Below are positions 26,620 through 35,563 of a DNA stretch of 64,000 nt, in pieces. The stretch comes from CAVRXQ01 sp963831155 (GTDB lineage: Bacteria; Actinomycetota; Acidimicrobiia; Acidimicrobiales; Bog-793), in the NCBI GenBank assembly GCA_963831155.1, contig CAWHOY010000005.1, forward strand, positions 124,001 to 188,000. Direction: 5' to 3'. The position numbers and the translations under genes were made by a program. Numbering within the stretch: position 1 is the first letter of the stretch; the number at the start of each line of letters is the position of its first letter. Under the pieces are notes generated by a model, which saw only the letters and a list, made by a program, of their open reading frames with translations, did no database searches and was not told where the DNA came from.

Positions 26620-26965
26620 GCCCGCTCCTTAGTTCTCGGCGTTCCGAACCGTCGACGATCCTGCGGCTGGCCTGTTCCCGTAGAGGGCTGCTCGAAGGAG
26701 CGCGACGCCTTTCGGCCCTTTTGGAAAGAAATTGTTAACTGCTATTCAAGTACCTTCTGCACTGTTGGGCCAGCCGGCCCACTCGCGAAAAACGTCGGCA
26801 CCGAATACAGGAGTTCGCCTGTTGAAAATAGAGACCGTCACGGCATGCGCGATTTGTGCGCGAACTGCGCGGCACGCAATGGCACTTGGTGTCGATCTGA
26901 GCGGGACTAAAGCGGGCCGTGCGCGGGTTTCTCGTGCGGGTGATCTGGGCCTTAGCCTGTTGCGT

Positions 26966-27190
26966 ATGACGGACATCGGGCGGGTGTGGAATTACAGCTT
27001 CTTGGTGCGCAGTGAAGATGAAAAATTTGAGGCCGAGCTGGAGCAGCATGAGTTCAACGGCGACGACGCCGCCGAGAGCTGGGGTCGCGAGCTTTCCAAG
27101 AAGCACAACTCTCCCATTGTGGTCAAACGGCATAGCGCGCACGTAGATGCCTGGGTATACGTGGGCGAGGTCGGAGAGAAAGCCGAATGA
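26966..27190 (+). CDS. Small acidic protein of unknown function
   Basis: ATG 26966 opens a 74-residue frame (MTDIGRVWNYSFLVRSEDEK, then a Glu/Asp-rich body ending VYVGEVGEKAE). The frame extends upstream to 26732, but that part is Arg/Ala/Thr-rich and unlike the rest, so I take the internal start. No ribosome-binding site is obvious, so it may be leaderless. No family is recognised. It stands alone at the left edge of the accessory region. Confidence 0.5.
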   Translation: MTDIGRVWNYSFLVRSEDEKFEAELEQHEFNGDDAAESWGRELSKKHNSPIVVKRHSAHVDAWVYVGEVGEKAE

Positions 27191-27439
27191 ATGAAGGGAG
27201 CTGTTCGCCAAGCTGTGAACGTGCCAACTCGGACCACCAATTTCTGCGAAAGCTGCACGAACGAATTACGTCGGAACCTCGCGCTAACTGCCTGAAAGTC
27301 GGGATCGCCAATTGCGCGATCAACCGATCACGTTCTCGGGCAGCTTCTTTCGGTTGCAAGAGAAGAGCCCCGTAGTTTTTCCGCGGCCGGACTTTGCGAC
27401 ACTACGACGGTTGCATGAAAACCGACCGATGGTTGGGCC

Positions 27440-27829
27440 TCAGCCGAGGTACTCCCTCAGATCCTTCAGCAGCTTGTCCTCGATTTCGAAGTTCCAGGCA
27501 GTTTCTGGCACATCGACAACAAGGAACAGGTCGGAGATCAAGAAGGTCTCGATCGCCGCCACTGCAAGATGCTGGAGCCACCTTCCGATGCCGACGCGAA
27601 CCACGAGGTCCTCTTCGCTGCCCGAGACCGTAATCGTGAGGGCCCGATCGGCATCGATCACCTTGCTGAGAAAGCCTCCTTTCTTGGCCTGGATCACGAT
27701 GCCCTGGTCACTCGGTGCAGAGGTTTGTACCGTGAAGCCGTCGTTCTTCAGATACTCCTCGAGGTGCGCCTGGACCTCAGCTGGCTGCTTGCCCTTCGCT
27801 TGAAAGTGTTCGGTCCTGTCACCGATCAT
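27440..27829 (-). CDS. Conserved-looking small alpha/beta protein of unknown function
   Basis: The 129-residue protein begins MIGDRTEHFQAKGKQPAEVQ and has amphipathic character: a helix with AEVQAHLEEYLKNDGF, beta-strands (GIVIQAKKG, RALTITVSGSEEDLVVRVGIG), a short hydrophobic helix (QHLAVAAIETFLI) and a C-terminal helix (LLKDLREYL). It is probably cytoplasmic or peripherally membrane-bound. The codon pattern looks genuine and a GGAGA-like site lies ahead of the ATG. Its function is unknown. Confidence 0.6.
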   Translation of the reverse strand: MIGDRTEHFQAKGKQPAEVQAHLEEYLKNDGFTVQTSAPSDQGIVIQAKKGGFLSKVIDADRALTITVSGSEEDLVVRVGIGRWLQHLAVAAIETFLISDLFLVVDVPETAWNFEIEDKLLKDLREYLG

Positions 27830-27978
27830 GACCGTCTCCCTGTACTGAACTGGATTCAGCTACACCTTCGCGCGCGCGCGACCGTTCCGCGGACATCGCC
27901 CCAGAAAAGAGAGGCTAGGGCGATCAGTGCTGCGCCGGCGATCAAAAACCTTCAGACCTCGTGTCGAAGGAGGTACAG

Positions 27979-28404
27979 GTGGGCGGGCTAAGTCCGTCGT
28001 TCTGCGCGGCTACGACCCACGATCAGGATCAGCTAGACGCACCGCGTTGTAACGTGACGTGGGTGTCCGGAGTCGTGAAATTGGGGATGAGCGGTGTCGT
28101 CATGGTCGCACTCGGACGCGCGGCCGCGACCGGCCGATTGCCGAGGAACCTGTTCGCCGGTATTCGCATCCCGTCAACCTTGCGAAGTGACGAGGCATGG
28201 CGCGCTGGGCATCTCGCCGCCGCTTCGGCGCTAACGGTTTCGGGCATCGGCCCGATCGCCGTAGCGATGATCATTGCGTTGACACGGCCTGCCTCCCGCA
28301 CTCAGGCGGTTCTGTCCCGGATCAGCTCTGCGTGGCTGCTCGGCTGGCTGGGTCGCGCGACGTTCGAGGCGAGCCGGGCGGCGCGAGCGACGAACGTCAG
28401 TTAG
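27979..28404 (+). CDS. SdpI-family-like small membrane protein
   Basis: I take GTG 27979 because AAGGAGG lies just upstream; GTG 27961 and later starts are also in frame. The 141-residue product has a hydrophobic helix (VVKLGMSGVVMVALGRAA), the loop NLFAGIRIPSTLRSDEAWRAGH and further helices. That loop matches the conserved motif of SdpI/YhfL-type proteins (G-I-R-x-P...S-x-x-x-W-x-x-x-H), which in Bacillus give immunity to a secreted toxin. Here no toxin gene is visible, and most actinobacterial homologues have unknown roles. Confidence 0.6.
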   Translation: MGGLSPSFCAATTHDQDQLDAPRCNVTWVSGVVKLGMSGVVMVALGRAAATGRLPRNLFAGIRIPSTLRSDEAWRAGHLAAASALTVSGIGPIAVAMIIALTRPASRTQAVLSRISSAWLLGWLGRATFEASRAARATNVS

Positions 28405-28560
28405 GGCTGTTCAAATCCAGCCAATTCGCCACTCGCCGCATACTCTCATCGCGCCGTCTAGGCGAAACGCGCCTGATGTACTAGGTGCGTCTCGTCCGCG
28501 ACTCACGGTCGGCAGGTAAAGCTACGCAGGAACCAGCGACACGCGATGAGGAGGCGGGTC

Positions 28561-28916
28561 ATGGCCCAACAGACCGAGCACCGCAGCTTCGGGTCACCTG
28601 ACGAGGTGAGGGACTTCCCCAACGGCAAGGCAGAGATCCTGAAGATCGGGGAGACCGAGATCGGGCGACTCGTGTTCCGGCCTGGATGGCGCTGGTCAGA
28701 CGATGTCAAACCGATCATGGGCACCGACAGCTCACCGCCCCGCACTTCCAGTACTACGTCTCGGGGCGACTCGCGATCCGCATCGACACCGGCACCGGGT
28801 TCGTGGCCGCCCCGGGAGACGTCACCTCGTTGCCGAGCGGTCAAGACGCTTGGCTGGTGGGCGGTGAACCAGCCGTCGTCGTGGACTGGTTCGGCGCTCG
28901 TAACTACGCGAAGTAG
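28561..28916 (+). pseudogene. Cupin-domain protein broken by a one-base deletion
   Basis: ATG 28561 opens a frame (MAQQTEHRSFGSPDEVRDF) that reads RPGWRWSDDVKPIMGTDS and then loses the cupin. The missing half (HFQYYVSGRLAIRI, APGDVTSLPSGQDAWLVGG) continues in another frame to 28916. Compared with the intact paralogue at 51364-51729 (GTDSCQAAH), one base is missing between 28732 and 28733; restoring it gives GTDSCTAPH and a full 119-residue protein. It is either a recent pseudogene or a sequencing error. The fold is a single small cupin, with His and Glu positions as in the paralogue. Confidence 0.8.
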
Positions 28917-28924
28917 ACGCGGTC

Positions 28925-29263
28925 ATGGAACCGATTGGAGTGGTCGAGGCGTTTGGGAAGGCATGGGCGGAGCACGACCTCGGCGCCGCCTTGGCGCTCA
29001 TCACCGACGACTGCGTTTTCGACGCCACTGGTCCTGCGCCCGATGGGCTGCGTCACGTCGGTACCGACGCGATTGGTCAGGCCTGGCGACCGATCTTCGA
29101 CGACACCTCGTCACATTTTGAGGCCGAGGAAACCTTCAGCGCCGGCGATCGGGTCGTCCAGCTCTGGCGCTACAGCTGGGACGGAGGCCACATCCGCGGT
29201 GTCGACCTCCTCAAGGTGCGGGACGAAAAGGTCGCAGAGAAATTGTCCTACGTGAAGGGTTGA
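28925..29263 (+). CDS. SnoaL/NTF2-like fold protein
   Basis: The 112-residue protein has the NTF2-like order of long N-terminal helix and curved sheet: VVEAFGKAWAEHDLGAALAL, ITDDCVFDATGP, HVGTDAIGQAWRPIF, then strands with AGDRVVQLWRYSW and GVDLLKVRDEKVAEKLSYV. It lies eight bases after the broken cupin on the same strand. Such small cone-fold proteins bind or isomerise small hydrophobic ligands; no particular substrate is indicated. It is distantly like the NTF2-fold proteins at 55.0 kb and 38.2 kb. Confidence 0.8.
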   Translation: MEPIGVVEAFGKAWAEHDLGAALALITDDCVFDATGPAPDGLRHVGTDAIGQAWRPIFDDTSSHFEAEETFSAGDRVVQLWRYSWDGGHIRGVDLLKVRDEKVAEKLSYVKG

Positions 29264-29391
29264 TCCCACTGCATATCGGCTCACCAACCTCTGACTGGTG
29301 CCTGCGGAGATGGACGTAGACAGGTCGACAGATATTGAGGATTTCGGATACGACGCCGTCGCAAGGATGAGACGGGTTCGCGCGTTTTCGT

Positions 29392-29982
29392 TCACCGGCC
29401 CCTACGCCAGCGCCACAAGAGATCATTTCTGCGTGACCAGAGCAGCCGGTGTAGAGCGCGCTGTTGTGCTCGGGCTCGATACTGAGACTTGCGAGCGTGC
29501 TTTTGCACAAAGTAGAGAATCGCGATGTGCTTCTGAGTATCGCGTTGCATCAGTTCGACGAGAAGGCTCCACAATGTGGCGTCCCCCACGGCGCGCAACT
29601 CCCGTCGGAGTCGCCTCAGTTCACGGGCATCCTGCTTTTCGTTCATCAGGAGCTGCTCCGCTCCATGGAGCACAAGAGCACGGTCGGCCCGCTGGAAGTC
29701 CATAAGTGGGATGAGCGGTTCGTTGCCGTACGGGATCGCCGTTTCGAGGGAAGCGACAAGCTCCGTAAAGATCTTGTGGTGACGAGTTTCGTCTTCGATG
29801 AGCAGGTTTACGAGATAACGAAAGGCATTTGACTCAGTTTGCTGCGCGACCGTCGTGTATTGCTCAAGCAGCCCGTGCTCCGCCTGCACGTGACCCGTCA
29901 AATGTGCGAGGAGGTCGCGTTGCCAGACGGGTCGCCCAGTGCTCGAGTCGCTTGTCGCGTCGTGCACGATTGCCCTTTCCAT
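29392..29982 (-). CDS. Ferritin-like (rubrerythrin-type) protein
   Basis: The 196-residue, mostly helical protein shows a repeated metal-ligand pattern: QAEHGLLEQY, then LLIEDETRHHKIF, and later LLVELMQRDTQKHIAIL. Glu-x-x-x-His combinations on four helices fit a diiron ferritin-like bundle. A paralogue at 46000-46479 conserves the same blocks. The last 40 residues are Arg-rich (RRNDLLWRWRRGR) and absent from the paralogue, so the C-terminus may be extended by read-through of decayed DNA. An oxidative-stress or metal-linked role is inferred. Confidence 0.65.
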   Translation of the reverse strand: MERAIVHDATSDSSTGRPVWQRDLLAHLTGHVQAEHGLLEQYTTVAQQTESNAFRYLVNLLIEDETRHHKIFTELVASLETAIPYGNEPLIPLMDFQRADRALVLHGAEQLLMNEKQDARELRRLRRELRAVGDATLWSLLVELMQRDTQKHIAILYFVQKHARKSQYRARAQQRALHRLLWSRRNDLLWRWRRGR

Positions 29983-30386
29983 CCGCCGTCAAAAGCCTCT
30001 CATCGAACGGGCGTGATGGCCAAGGAAAGTACAGCGATAGGGCCCAGACTGAGGTATATCGCCGCGCTTACGGGGCCTTCGTCACCGGCAAGAGCCCAGC
30101 AGAACGACTGGACTGAGTCCGATTTAGCCCCTTAAAGCCTGATCTCTCAACGGGTAGGGCCGACTCTTGTTTCCGTGGTCCTACCGGCGGCACCTCTGGC
30201 TTTGTGCGAGGCACCCGTGACAACTTCCTCACGGGATCGAGCAGTGAGCCATCGGCGAACGTTGTCGTCAGGGCGGCGCTATCCGGTGCATGTACATCTG
30301 GAGTATTAGCCGGCCGGCGAGTCTCAGCCCCGTGCGACCCCGGCTGGTCGGACGCCGAATGATTTATTACTAACGAAGCGAGTGAC
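29983..30386. other. Intergenic gap without a recognisable gene
   Basis: No frame here looks coding in either direction. It contains no tRNA-like or long inverted structure that I could see. An A+T-rich patch at 30361-30380 (atttattactaacg) weakly resembles the intergenic palindrome family found further right. Confidence 0.3.
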
Positions 30387-31343
30387 TCACGCCCGTGGAG
30401 CGCCAGGCAAGGACCTGCGCAAATCAGGGACCGCGGTCGCGTCGGGACTCCAATCGGTCTTCGATAGCTCGCCCAGGGCGAGGATCAGTGCGTGAGTGCC
30501 CATTTGTCCGAGTCCCTGCGCACTCGCGGCGACGTAGAGCTGCTCGGCTAGCGCGAGCCCTGGCAACGCGAGACTCATCCTGCGCGCTTCGGCGAGTGCG
30601 ATACCGAGATCTTTGACGAAATGATCGACCTTGAATCCGGGTTTGAAGTCTTGCTTCACGGCACGCGGGCCGTAATTCGACAAGGACCACGACCCGGCAG
30701 CACCGATACCGATTGTCTCGATAACCCTGGTGACATTAAGCCCGGCGCGGTAGGCGTAGAGCAGCGCTTCGCAGACCCCGACCATGCCTGAAGCGATGGC
30801 GATCTGATTGACCATCTTCGTCTGCTGGCCCGCACCTGGGCCCCCTTCGAGCGTCACTGTCTTTCCAAGCAGCTGCAATACGGGGAACGTCCGATCAAAA
30901 ACTTGCTGCGTGCCACCGACCATGATCACGAGCGAGGCATTCCGAGCCCCGACGTCGCCCCCCGAGACCGGGGCGTCGAGGGAATCGACCTTCCTCACAG
31001 AAGCAGCGTCAAAGATTTCCTGTGCCAACAGCGGCTCGCTGGTCGTCATATCGACGAGTGTCGTCCCCTTTGCCGCGGTACTGAGCACGCCTTGCTCCCC
31101 AAACACGACATTGCGCAACTCGGAAGGAAATCCGACCATCGTGATCACGATTGATGAACCGACCGTGGCATCTGCGGGGGATTCGCACCAGTGCGCTCCG
31201 GCTTCGACCAAGGACAGAGCCCGCGCCTTCGTTCGGCTAAACACCCGCACGGGGAATCCTGCACTCAGTAAGTGACCACACATAGCTGAACCCATCACTC
31301 CGGTGCCGATCCAAGCAATCGTTGGTTTCTCGGAGTTCGTCAC
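30387..31343 (-). CDS. 3-hydroxyisobutyrate dehydrogenase-family NAD(P)-dependent reductase
   Basis: The 318-residue protein belongs to the beta-hydroxyacid dehydrogenase family. It starts with the nucleotide-binding motif WIGTGVMGSAMCGHL, has the substrate-binding DAPVSGGDVGAR (about 123-134) and the catalytic Lys in GAGQQTKMVNQ. The C-terminal helical domain includes VKDLGIALAEA. The family covers 3-hydroxyisobutyrate, tartronate semialdehyde and succinic semialdehyde reductases; specificity is not evident. Length is slightly above normal because of a short Pro/Arg-rich tail. The gene stands alone, with a purine-rich ribosome-binding stretch (GGAGGA) ahead of its ATG. Confidence 0.87.
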   Translation of the reverse strand: MTNSEKPTIAWIGTGVMGSAMCGHLLSAGFPVRVFSRTKARALSLVEAGAHWCESPADATVGSSIVITMVGFPSELRNVVFGEQGVLSTAAKGTTLVDMTTSEPLLAQEIFDAASVRKVDSLDAPVSGGDVGARNASLVIMVGGTQQVFDRTFPVLQLLGKTVTLEGGPGAGQQTKMVNQIAIASGMVGVCEALLYAYRAGLNVTRVIETIGIGAAGSWSLSNYGPRAVKQDFKPGFKVDHFVKDLGIALAEARRMSLALPGLALAEQLYVAASAQGLGQMGTHALILALGELSKTDWSPDATAVPDLRRSLPGAPRA

Positions 31344-31566
31344 AATCCTCCTCCTAAAGAGACACAGAGATGCTGGTGATGCGAATCCCTGAATAAATCA
31401 GAACTATTACCTGCTCGACTCGTCGAAAGACGCCTCGGTATCTGAGGCCGCGTAGCTGCGGGATTCGCGGACGCGGATGCGGGATTAGCTCCTTTTCACC
31501 GTGTCCGCGTTCGAGGAGGGGTACGGTTCTCTTAGGCGTTGCGAACTCCTCTGGTAAGGGGCCGAT

Positions 31567-32094
31567 ATGGCGAACTTCAAGAGTGGGCGGGTAAGAGCGA
31601 AGGTGGGTCTGGTCGCAGTGGTGCTGTTAGCGGCACTTGCTGCACTGGTACCGGCAGCGACCAACGTCGCGGGAAGCACGGTCAACACATTTACCTTGAG
31701 CGGTAAGTACCACGGAACGCTGACGCTCACAAACCCATCGAAGGATTGCTACATCTACGAGTTCCCCACTTCTTCGCATCTCTACGACACCATCAAACTT
31801 GATCCGATAACCGGAGTCCTTTCCGGTCTGAAAACAACCTCGTGGTTTTTTCTCGACACTGAGCCGAAGCAAGGTACATACGTCTCGACGCACACGAGCT
31901 CTTCATCACATGGTGCGCGGATCGAGCCAGAGAACCCGAACGTGAGCATCTCGTTTTCCCAAACATCAGGCACCATCAAGTTCGACGGCAAGACCGGCTC
32001 AGTGGACATGAAGATGGTGTTCAACACCGGAGTCGCGAACACGGTTACCGAGACCCTGATCGGGAACTGGAGCTGTCCCGCGGTTCTCCACTAA
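31567..32094 (+). CDS. Small secreted beta-rich protein of unknown function
   Basis: The 175-residue protein has a signal peptide (VGLVAVVLLAALAALVPAA, cleavage near VAGS). The mature chain alternates Ser/Thr-rich strands (LSGKYHGTLTLTNPSKDC, IKLDPITGVLSGL, SGTIKFDGKTGSVDMKM) and contains two cysteines that could bridge. A ribosome-binding stretch GGTAAGGGG lies upstream of ATG 31567. No family is recognised. Ending 14 bases before an intergenic palindrome, it sits in the accessory region. Confidence 0.6.
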   Translation: MANFKSGRVRAKVGLVAVVLLAALAALVPAATNVAGSTVNTFTLSGKYHGTLTLTNPSKDCYIYEFPTSSHLYDTIKLDPITGVLSGLKTTSWFFLDTEPKQGTYVSTHTSSSSHGARIEPENPNVSISFSQTSGTIKFDGKTGSVDMKMVFNTGVANTVTETLIGNWSCPAVLH

Positions 32095-32104
32095 GCGACC
32101 CGCG

Positions 32105-32135
32105 TTGATTAATTGGGTTCAATTAAACGCGAGGG
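32105..32135. repeat. Intergenic palindrome, copy 1
   Basis: TAATTG-GGTT-CAATTA is flanked by CGCGTT on the left and AACGCG on the right, giving an extended hairpin with 6-bp outer and 6-bp inner arms. It lies between convergent genes, just after the secreted-protein gene. Confidence 0.7.
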
Positions 32136-32296
32136 CCCGCAACTGGACGTTGATCGGCAGCGTGCCTGGCGGCACTGACCCGGCGTTATCGGGCAGGGGA
32201 GAACCGGCGTCCTGAATCTTCGAGAGGATGCCCCAAGTCTGTCTTTTTCTACCTCCCCGCACACAACCGGCCCACCTGCGGAACCCATCTTGAGGA

Positions 32297-32722
32297 TCAG
32301 GCGGGAGCGGCGCCGATGCGCAACGGGACGTCACCGAAGGGGTCGAGGTGGTACGCCAGGGAGACCCGGTGGTAGCCGTCGGCGATGACGCCACCGTCGC
32401 GGGTAGAGACGACGAGCACGGGACTCAGCCGTTTGCCAGAGACGGCATTGAGCAGGTCACGCCGCACGCCGGGATCGTCCAGAGGCAATGGCACAAGGCT
32501 GCAGGCACGCAAGATGTCGTTCGCCCGGCGACTAGTGACCTCGGCCTTGCGAAGGCGTCCGACGGCAGCCGCCGCCTGTTTCTCATCGAGTCTCAACGAC
32601 AGATACGCCAGTGCGGCGTCGAAGTCGTGGGCCACCACGTCATCGAGCCACCGCAAGCCGAGTGATTCGCTGCCCGACGGGCTCGTGCCCCCCTTTGTCT
32701 GCTTTGCATCATCCTTGGCCAT
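32297..32722 (-). CDS. ParB-like-domain small protein
   Basis: ATG 32722 follows GGAGGAG and gives 141 residues (MAKDDAKQTKGGTSPSGSES at the start). After a disordered N-terminus there is a helical part (DDVVAHDFDAALAYLSLRL, LRKAEVTSRRANDILRA), then VLVVSTRDGGVIADGYHRVS, the strand-loop-GYHR element typical of ParB/sulfiredoxin-like domains. It resembles stand-alone proteins of this fold in actinobacteria whose function is unknown. An upstream extension in the same frame (to 32800) is less likely given the ribosome-binding site. Confidence 0.65.
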   Translation of the reverse strand: MAKDDAKQTKGGTSPSGSESLGLRWLDDVVAHDFDAALAYLSLRLDEKQAAAAVGRLRKAEVTSRRANDILRACSLVPLPLDDPGVRRDLLNAVSGKRLSPVLVVSTRDGGVIADGYHRVSLAYHLDPFGDVPLRIGAAPA

Positions 32723-33042
32723 CTCTCCTCCACTTTCGCCGGTTCGGACTACTTGGATTCGGCCCACTGGCGCGGGCCTCCGGCTCCTCTGGGCTTCCAT
32801 CTTCGTCTACGTACGAAGATCTCTCGCTATACGAAACGTCCCGTCTTGGAATCGTCGGATGTTGTCCAGCGAACAATTCTCGGGCCTGATCACCACGACG
32901 TGGTCCATGGCGTACGTTCGGTCAGTGGTCAAGGGGCCGGCCCACTTTTCGGCACGGGAGCTCGCGGCCCGCCACTTGCGCCGACCGCGCCAAGCGCGCC
33001 GACGCCCCCGACAATCCTTAACCCGGGAAGGTGTGGCCCACG

Positions 33043-33861
33043 ATGCCAGCGACACAAGAAAACCCCACGCTCGGCCCATTGGCTCGCTACGAGCAGAACA
33101 TCATCGAGCGCATCAACGACTTCAACGATCCCCGGCAGGAATGGCGACGCCTCTCCTCCGAACTGCTCGGTACGTTCTTCCTTGTCCTCGCGGCTGCCGG
33201 TGGGGGAATGATGGGGCGCGCCTTCCCGGGCATGATCAGTCACACGGCCGCGGTAGTGGCGCCCGCGCTGACGGTCGTCGCCATCATCCTGTTCATGGGC
33301 AAAATCTCCGGTGCCCACCTGAACCCGGCGGTCAGCATCGCCTTCGCACTTCGCCGGGATTTCCCCTGGCGGCGAGTACCCGGCTATATCGTCGTGCAAC
33401 TCATCGGCGCCACACTCGCTGCCTTCTTCCTGCGTTCGATCGTCCATGTCTCGGCGATCTACGGCTCGAACTATCCGGCCCACGGCTACTCCGACATCGC
33501 GGCATTCTGGATGGAATTGATACTGACCCTTGGTCTGGTGAGCGTGATTCTTGGCACGGCGTCGGGAGCCCAGAACATCGGTCTGTTCGGTGCCTTCGGG
33601 GTCGGGTCCTATATCGCCTTGGCGGGATTGTGGGGGAGCCCGATCTCGGGCGCCTCGATGAACCCGGCACGCACCTTCGGGCCTGACCTGGTCGGCAGGA
33701 CCTTCACCGGTTACTGGGTCTACGTGGCCGGACCCCTTGCTGGAGCCGTGCTCGCTGTCGCCATTGCGTTCGTGCTACGCGGCGCAGGTGGAGGAAAATC
33801 TGGTTCGGGGGCCGCGCAGGGCGACATCTTCACGGAGACCTACGAGGCTGGCAAGTCCTGA
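33043..33861 (+). CDS. Aquaporin/glycerol facilitator (MIP family)
   Basis: The protein has 272 residues from ATG 33043; GTG 33031 is an alternative. It has six membrane helices and both NPA boxes: SGAHLNPAVS in the first half and SGASMNPARTFGPDL in the second, with the Arg after the second box that lines the selectivity filter. The N-terminal 45 residues are a longer soluble extension than usual (YEQNIIERINDFNDPRQEWR). SELLGTFFLVLAAAGGG starts helix one. Water or small neutral solutes such as glycerol are possible substrates. It sits alone, consistent with an osmotic-stress function. Confidence 0.9.
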   Translation: MPATQENPTLGPLARYEQNIIERINDFNDPRQEWRRLSSELLGTFFLVLAAAGGGMMGRAFPGMISHTAAVVAPALTVVAIILFMGKISGAHLNPAVSIAFALRRDFPWRRVPGYIVVQLIGATLAAFFLRSIVHVSAIYGSNYPAHGYSDIAAFWMELILTLGLVSVILGTASGAQNIGLFGAFGVGSYIALAGLWGSPISGASMNPARTFGPDLVGRTFTGYWVYVAGPLAGAVLAVAIAFVLRGAGGGKSGSGAAQGDIFTETYEAGKS

Positions 33862-34507
33862 GCGGCGATCTGAACGATCTCCGATCGCCTCGGAGAACGA
33901 GTCCCTAACGCGCTGTGTATATCAACGGGGCGCGACGCATATGTGTCGGTCGGAGACAACTCCCGGAGCCGGGGTGAACGCTTCGTACTTGTCCAGGATT
34001 ACTCGGGCTGTTTGCTAACGGGACTTTCCGACGTTTTAGGCATGCACGAGCCGGTGTTGCGGAACGCCGCCGGGCTGGTGAGTTCAGTCGGAACCTTTTG
34101 GTGGTTGCGGAATCAGCGGCCACGGGGCGAGGCGCTTCAAGTCCGAGGGCGTCCGAATCGGCTTTGGCTGAGGAGGCGCTTCGATATCAATGCTGAGAGG
34201 ATTCGAATCGCCGCAATCTGGACAGGGCTTCCGGATCTCCAGTTGGTTGCCGATCCTTGGATTGCCTGCGGCAGCTCGAATTGGAGCAGGTCGCGCAATC
34301 GGAAAACCCGCGGCTGGACAAGGCATGCTCAGCAGATCTTCGTGAGCCATTCACCCAGTATCGCGGAAAACAGCGGGGACACGGCGTGCGTATTGAGTTC
34401 AATTAAACGCAGAAGGTCAATCCGTGGCGCGACGAGGATCTAGAAGTCTCCTCTCAGCAAGGTGTCGACGCCTGGCTCCGTAAATCTCAGCAGGTCAGTC
34501 TGAGGGA
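33862..34507. other. Long intergenic region with one palindrome
   Basis: No gene is convincing. Frames on both strands (33943-34443 plus, 34084-34350 minus) are open but lack any family signature. One minus-strand stretch reads KPCPDCGDSNPLSID, a zinc-ribbon-like string, without supporting context. The stretch 34388-34415 holds a palindrome. Confidence 0.3.
34388..34415. repeat. Intergenic palindrome, copy 2
   Basis: GCGT-ATTGA-GT-TCAAT-TAA-ACGC: the inner ATTGA/TCAAT and outer GCGT/ACGC arms pair. It lies between convergent genes, downstream of the aquaporin. Confidence 0.7.
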
Positions 34508-34777
34508 TTACTTCTCGACGTAGACCGTGAATGGTGGGAGGACTCCGTGCCGTTCCATGGCGTCATGCATCTCAACAGGCGGGGAAGCGATGATTGCCAT
34601 CACCTTTGCAACATCGTCCGCATCGAAGGTGACTGCGATCGCCTTGCTTCCATCTTCCGCCACATAGTCGACCACGTTGACGGCTCCCATGTCACCAATG
34701 CTGTCGGCCCGCTCGGACTTGCCCTTCAGCCAGTTGTCCACGTCGACGACGTTGTGGGTAATGACGAACTTCGGCAT
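34508..34777 (-). CDS. Small conserved-looking cytoplasmic protein
   Basis: ATG 34777 is preceded by AGGAGA and opens an 89-residue protein (MPKFVITHNVVDVDNWLKGK). The pattern of strand, DVDNWLK helix, VNVVDYVAEDGSKAIAVTF and a C-terminal MHDAMERHGVLPPFTVYVE suggests a ferredoxin-like dimeric alpha/beta-barrel similar to small stress-linked DUFs. An upstream in-frame start at 34807 is less well placed. Its function is unknown. Confidence 0.65.
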   Translation of the reverse strand: MPKFVITHNVVDVDNWLKGKSERADSIGDMGAVNVVDYVAEDGSKAIAVTFDADDVAKVMAIIASPPVEMHDAMERHGVLPPFTVYVEK

Positions 34778-35563
34778 GTCGTCTCCTGTCGGGGAGCGTT
34801 CGTTCAAATCACGACGCTGCGGCCTCTTTCTAGCTCGTGCAAAACTCTTGTGCCCGCGTCGGCGACTGGTCTTGTTAGAACCGCAAGACGGGTCTTAGGC
34901 GCCGATTAATCCGGTCCTATTAGCCATCCAGGCGATCTCGATCTAAGGAGTCGTCGAGACGGCTGGGTCGGCGCGACATCAGACGGGACCCTGGTGGATT
35001 CGACCTTCAAAGCACGGGCGATGCTCAGCATCAAGTGGGCCATTCGATGATGGCGCACGATAGGAGCAGTGGTGGCTCGACGTCTCCCGTCGGCCACTGC
35101 CAAGACGTCTGTGCGGCGTTTTACGTCCAACTGATACACCATGCTCGGGCTCAGCCCCACCGGGTTCTCCTTGCCAGTTCGTCGTTGATCTAAAGGTGCG
35201 CCCGATCGAGTGAGCCCACATCCGCGCGCAGAACGGAAATGACTACGAACTCCAAGAAGCGGGTAGTGGACCCGTTCGAGTCGCTGAGGCGGTGCAACAG
35301 GACGTGATTTCGGTGCTGCCCAAGCAACATGGCGCCGATTAGCACCCGTAAATGAGAACAATTACGCAAGGTTGATCGCGCGTTTTCTTCGCGGCACACC
35401 CATAACCCGCGCCCGCGACTAGTCCCCCTCGACGAATCGACGTGGTTGACTGAAGGCTTCGGACCCCGCGGTTCGCCATCGCTAATTGAGCGGTGGGAAC
35501 TGGCGAAGATGAGGACGCAGGCGGTCGTAAGCGGAGCATGAGCCCTGACGGGTGGAGGTGCCA
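34778..35563. other. Gene-poor stretch with palindrome and possible decayed sequence
   Basis: Nothing here is clearly coding. The minus-strand frame 34906-35361 is open for 151 residues but shows no family and a mixed composition. A weak palindrome-like stretch lies at 34903-34925 (GATTAATCC and CCTATTAGCC) and a better one at 35348-35370. Confidence 0.3.
35348..35370. repeat. Intergenic palindrome, copy 3
   Basis: GTAAATGAGAACAATTACGC followed by AAGG. The right half CAATTACGCAAGG is shared with copy 4; the left arm is degenerate. Confidence 0.55.

Noticed and set aside
33943..34443. 166-residue plus-strand frame after the aquaporin
   Set aside because: No family, no ribosome-binding site, and it runs across an intergenic palindrome.
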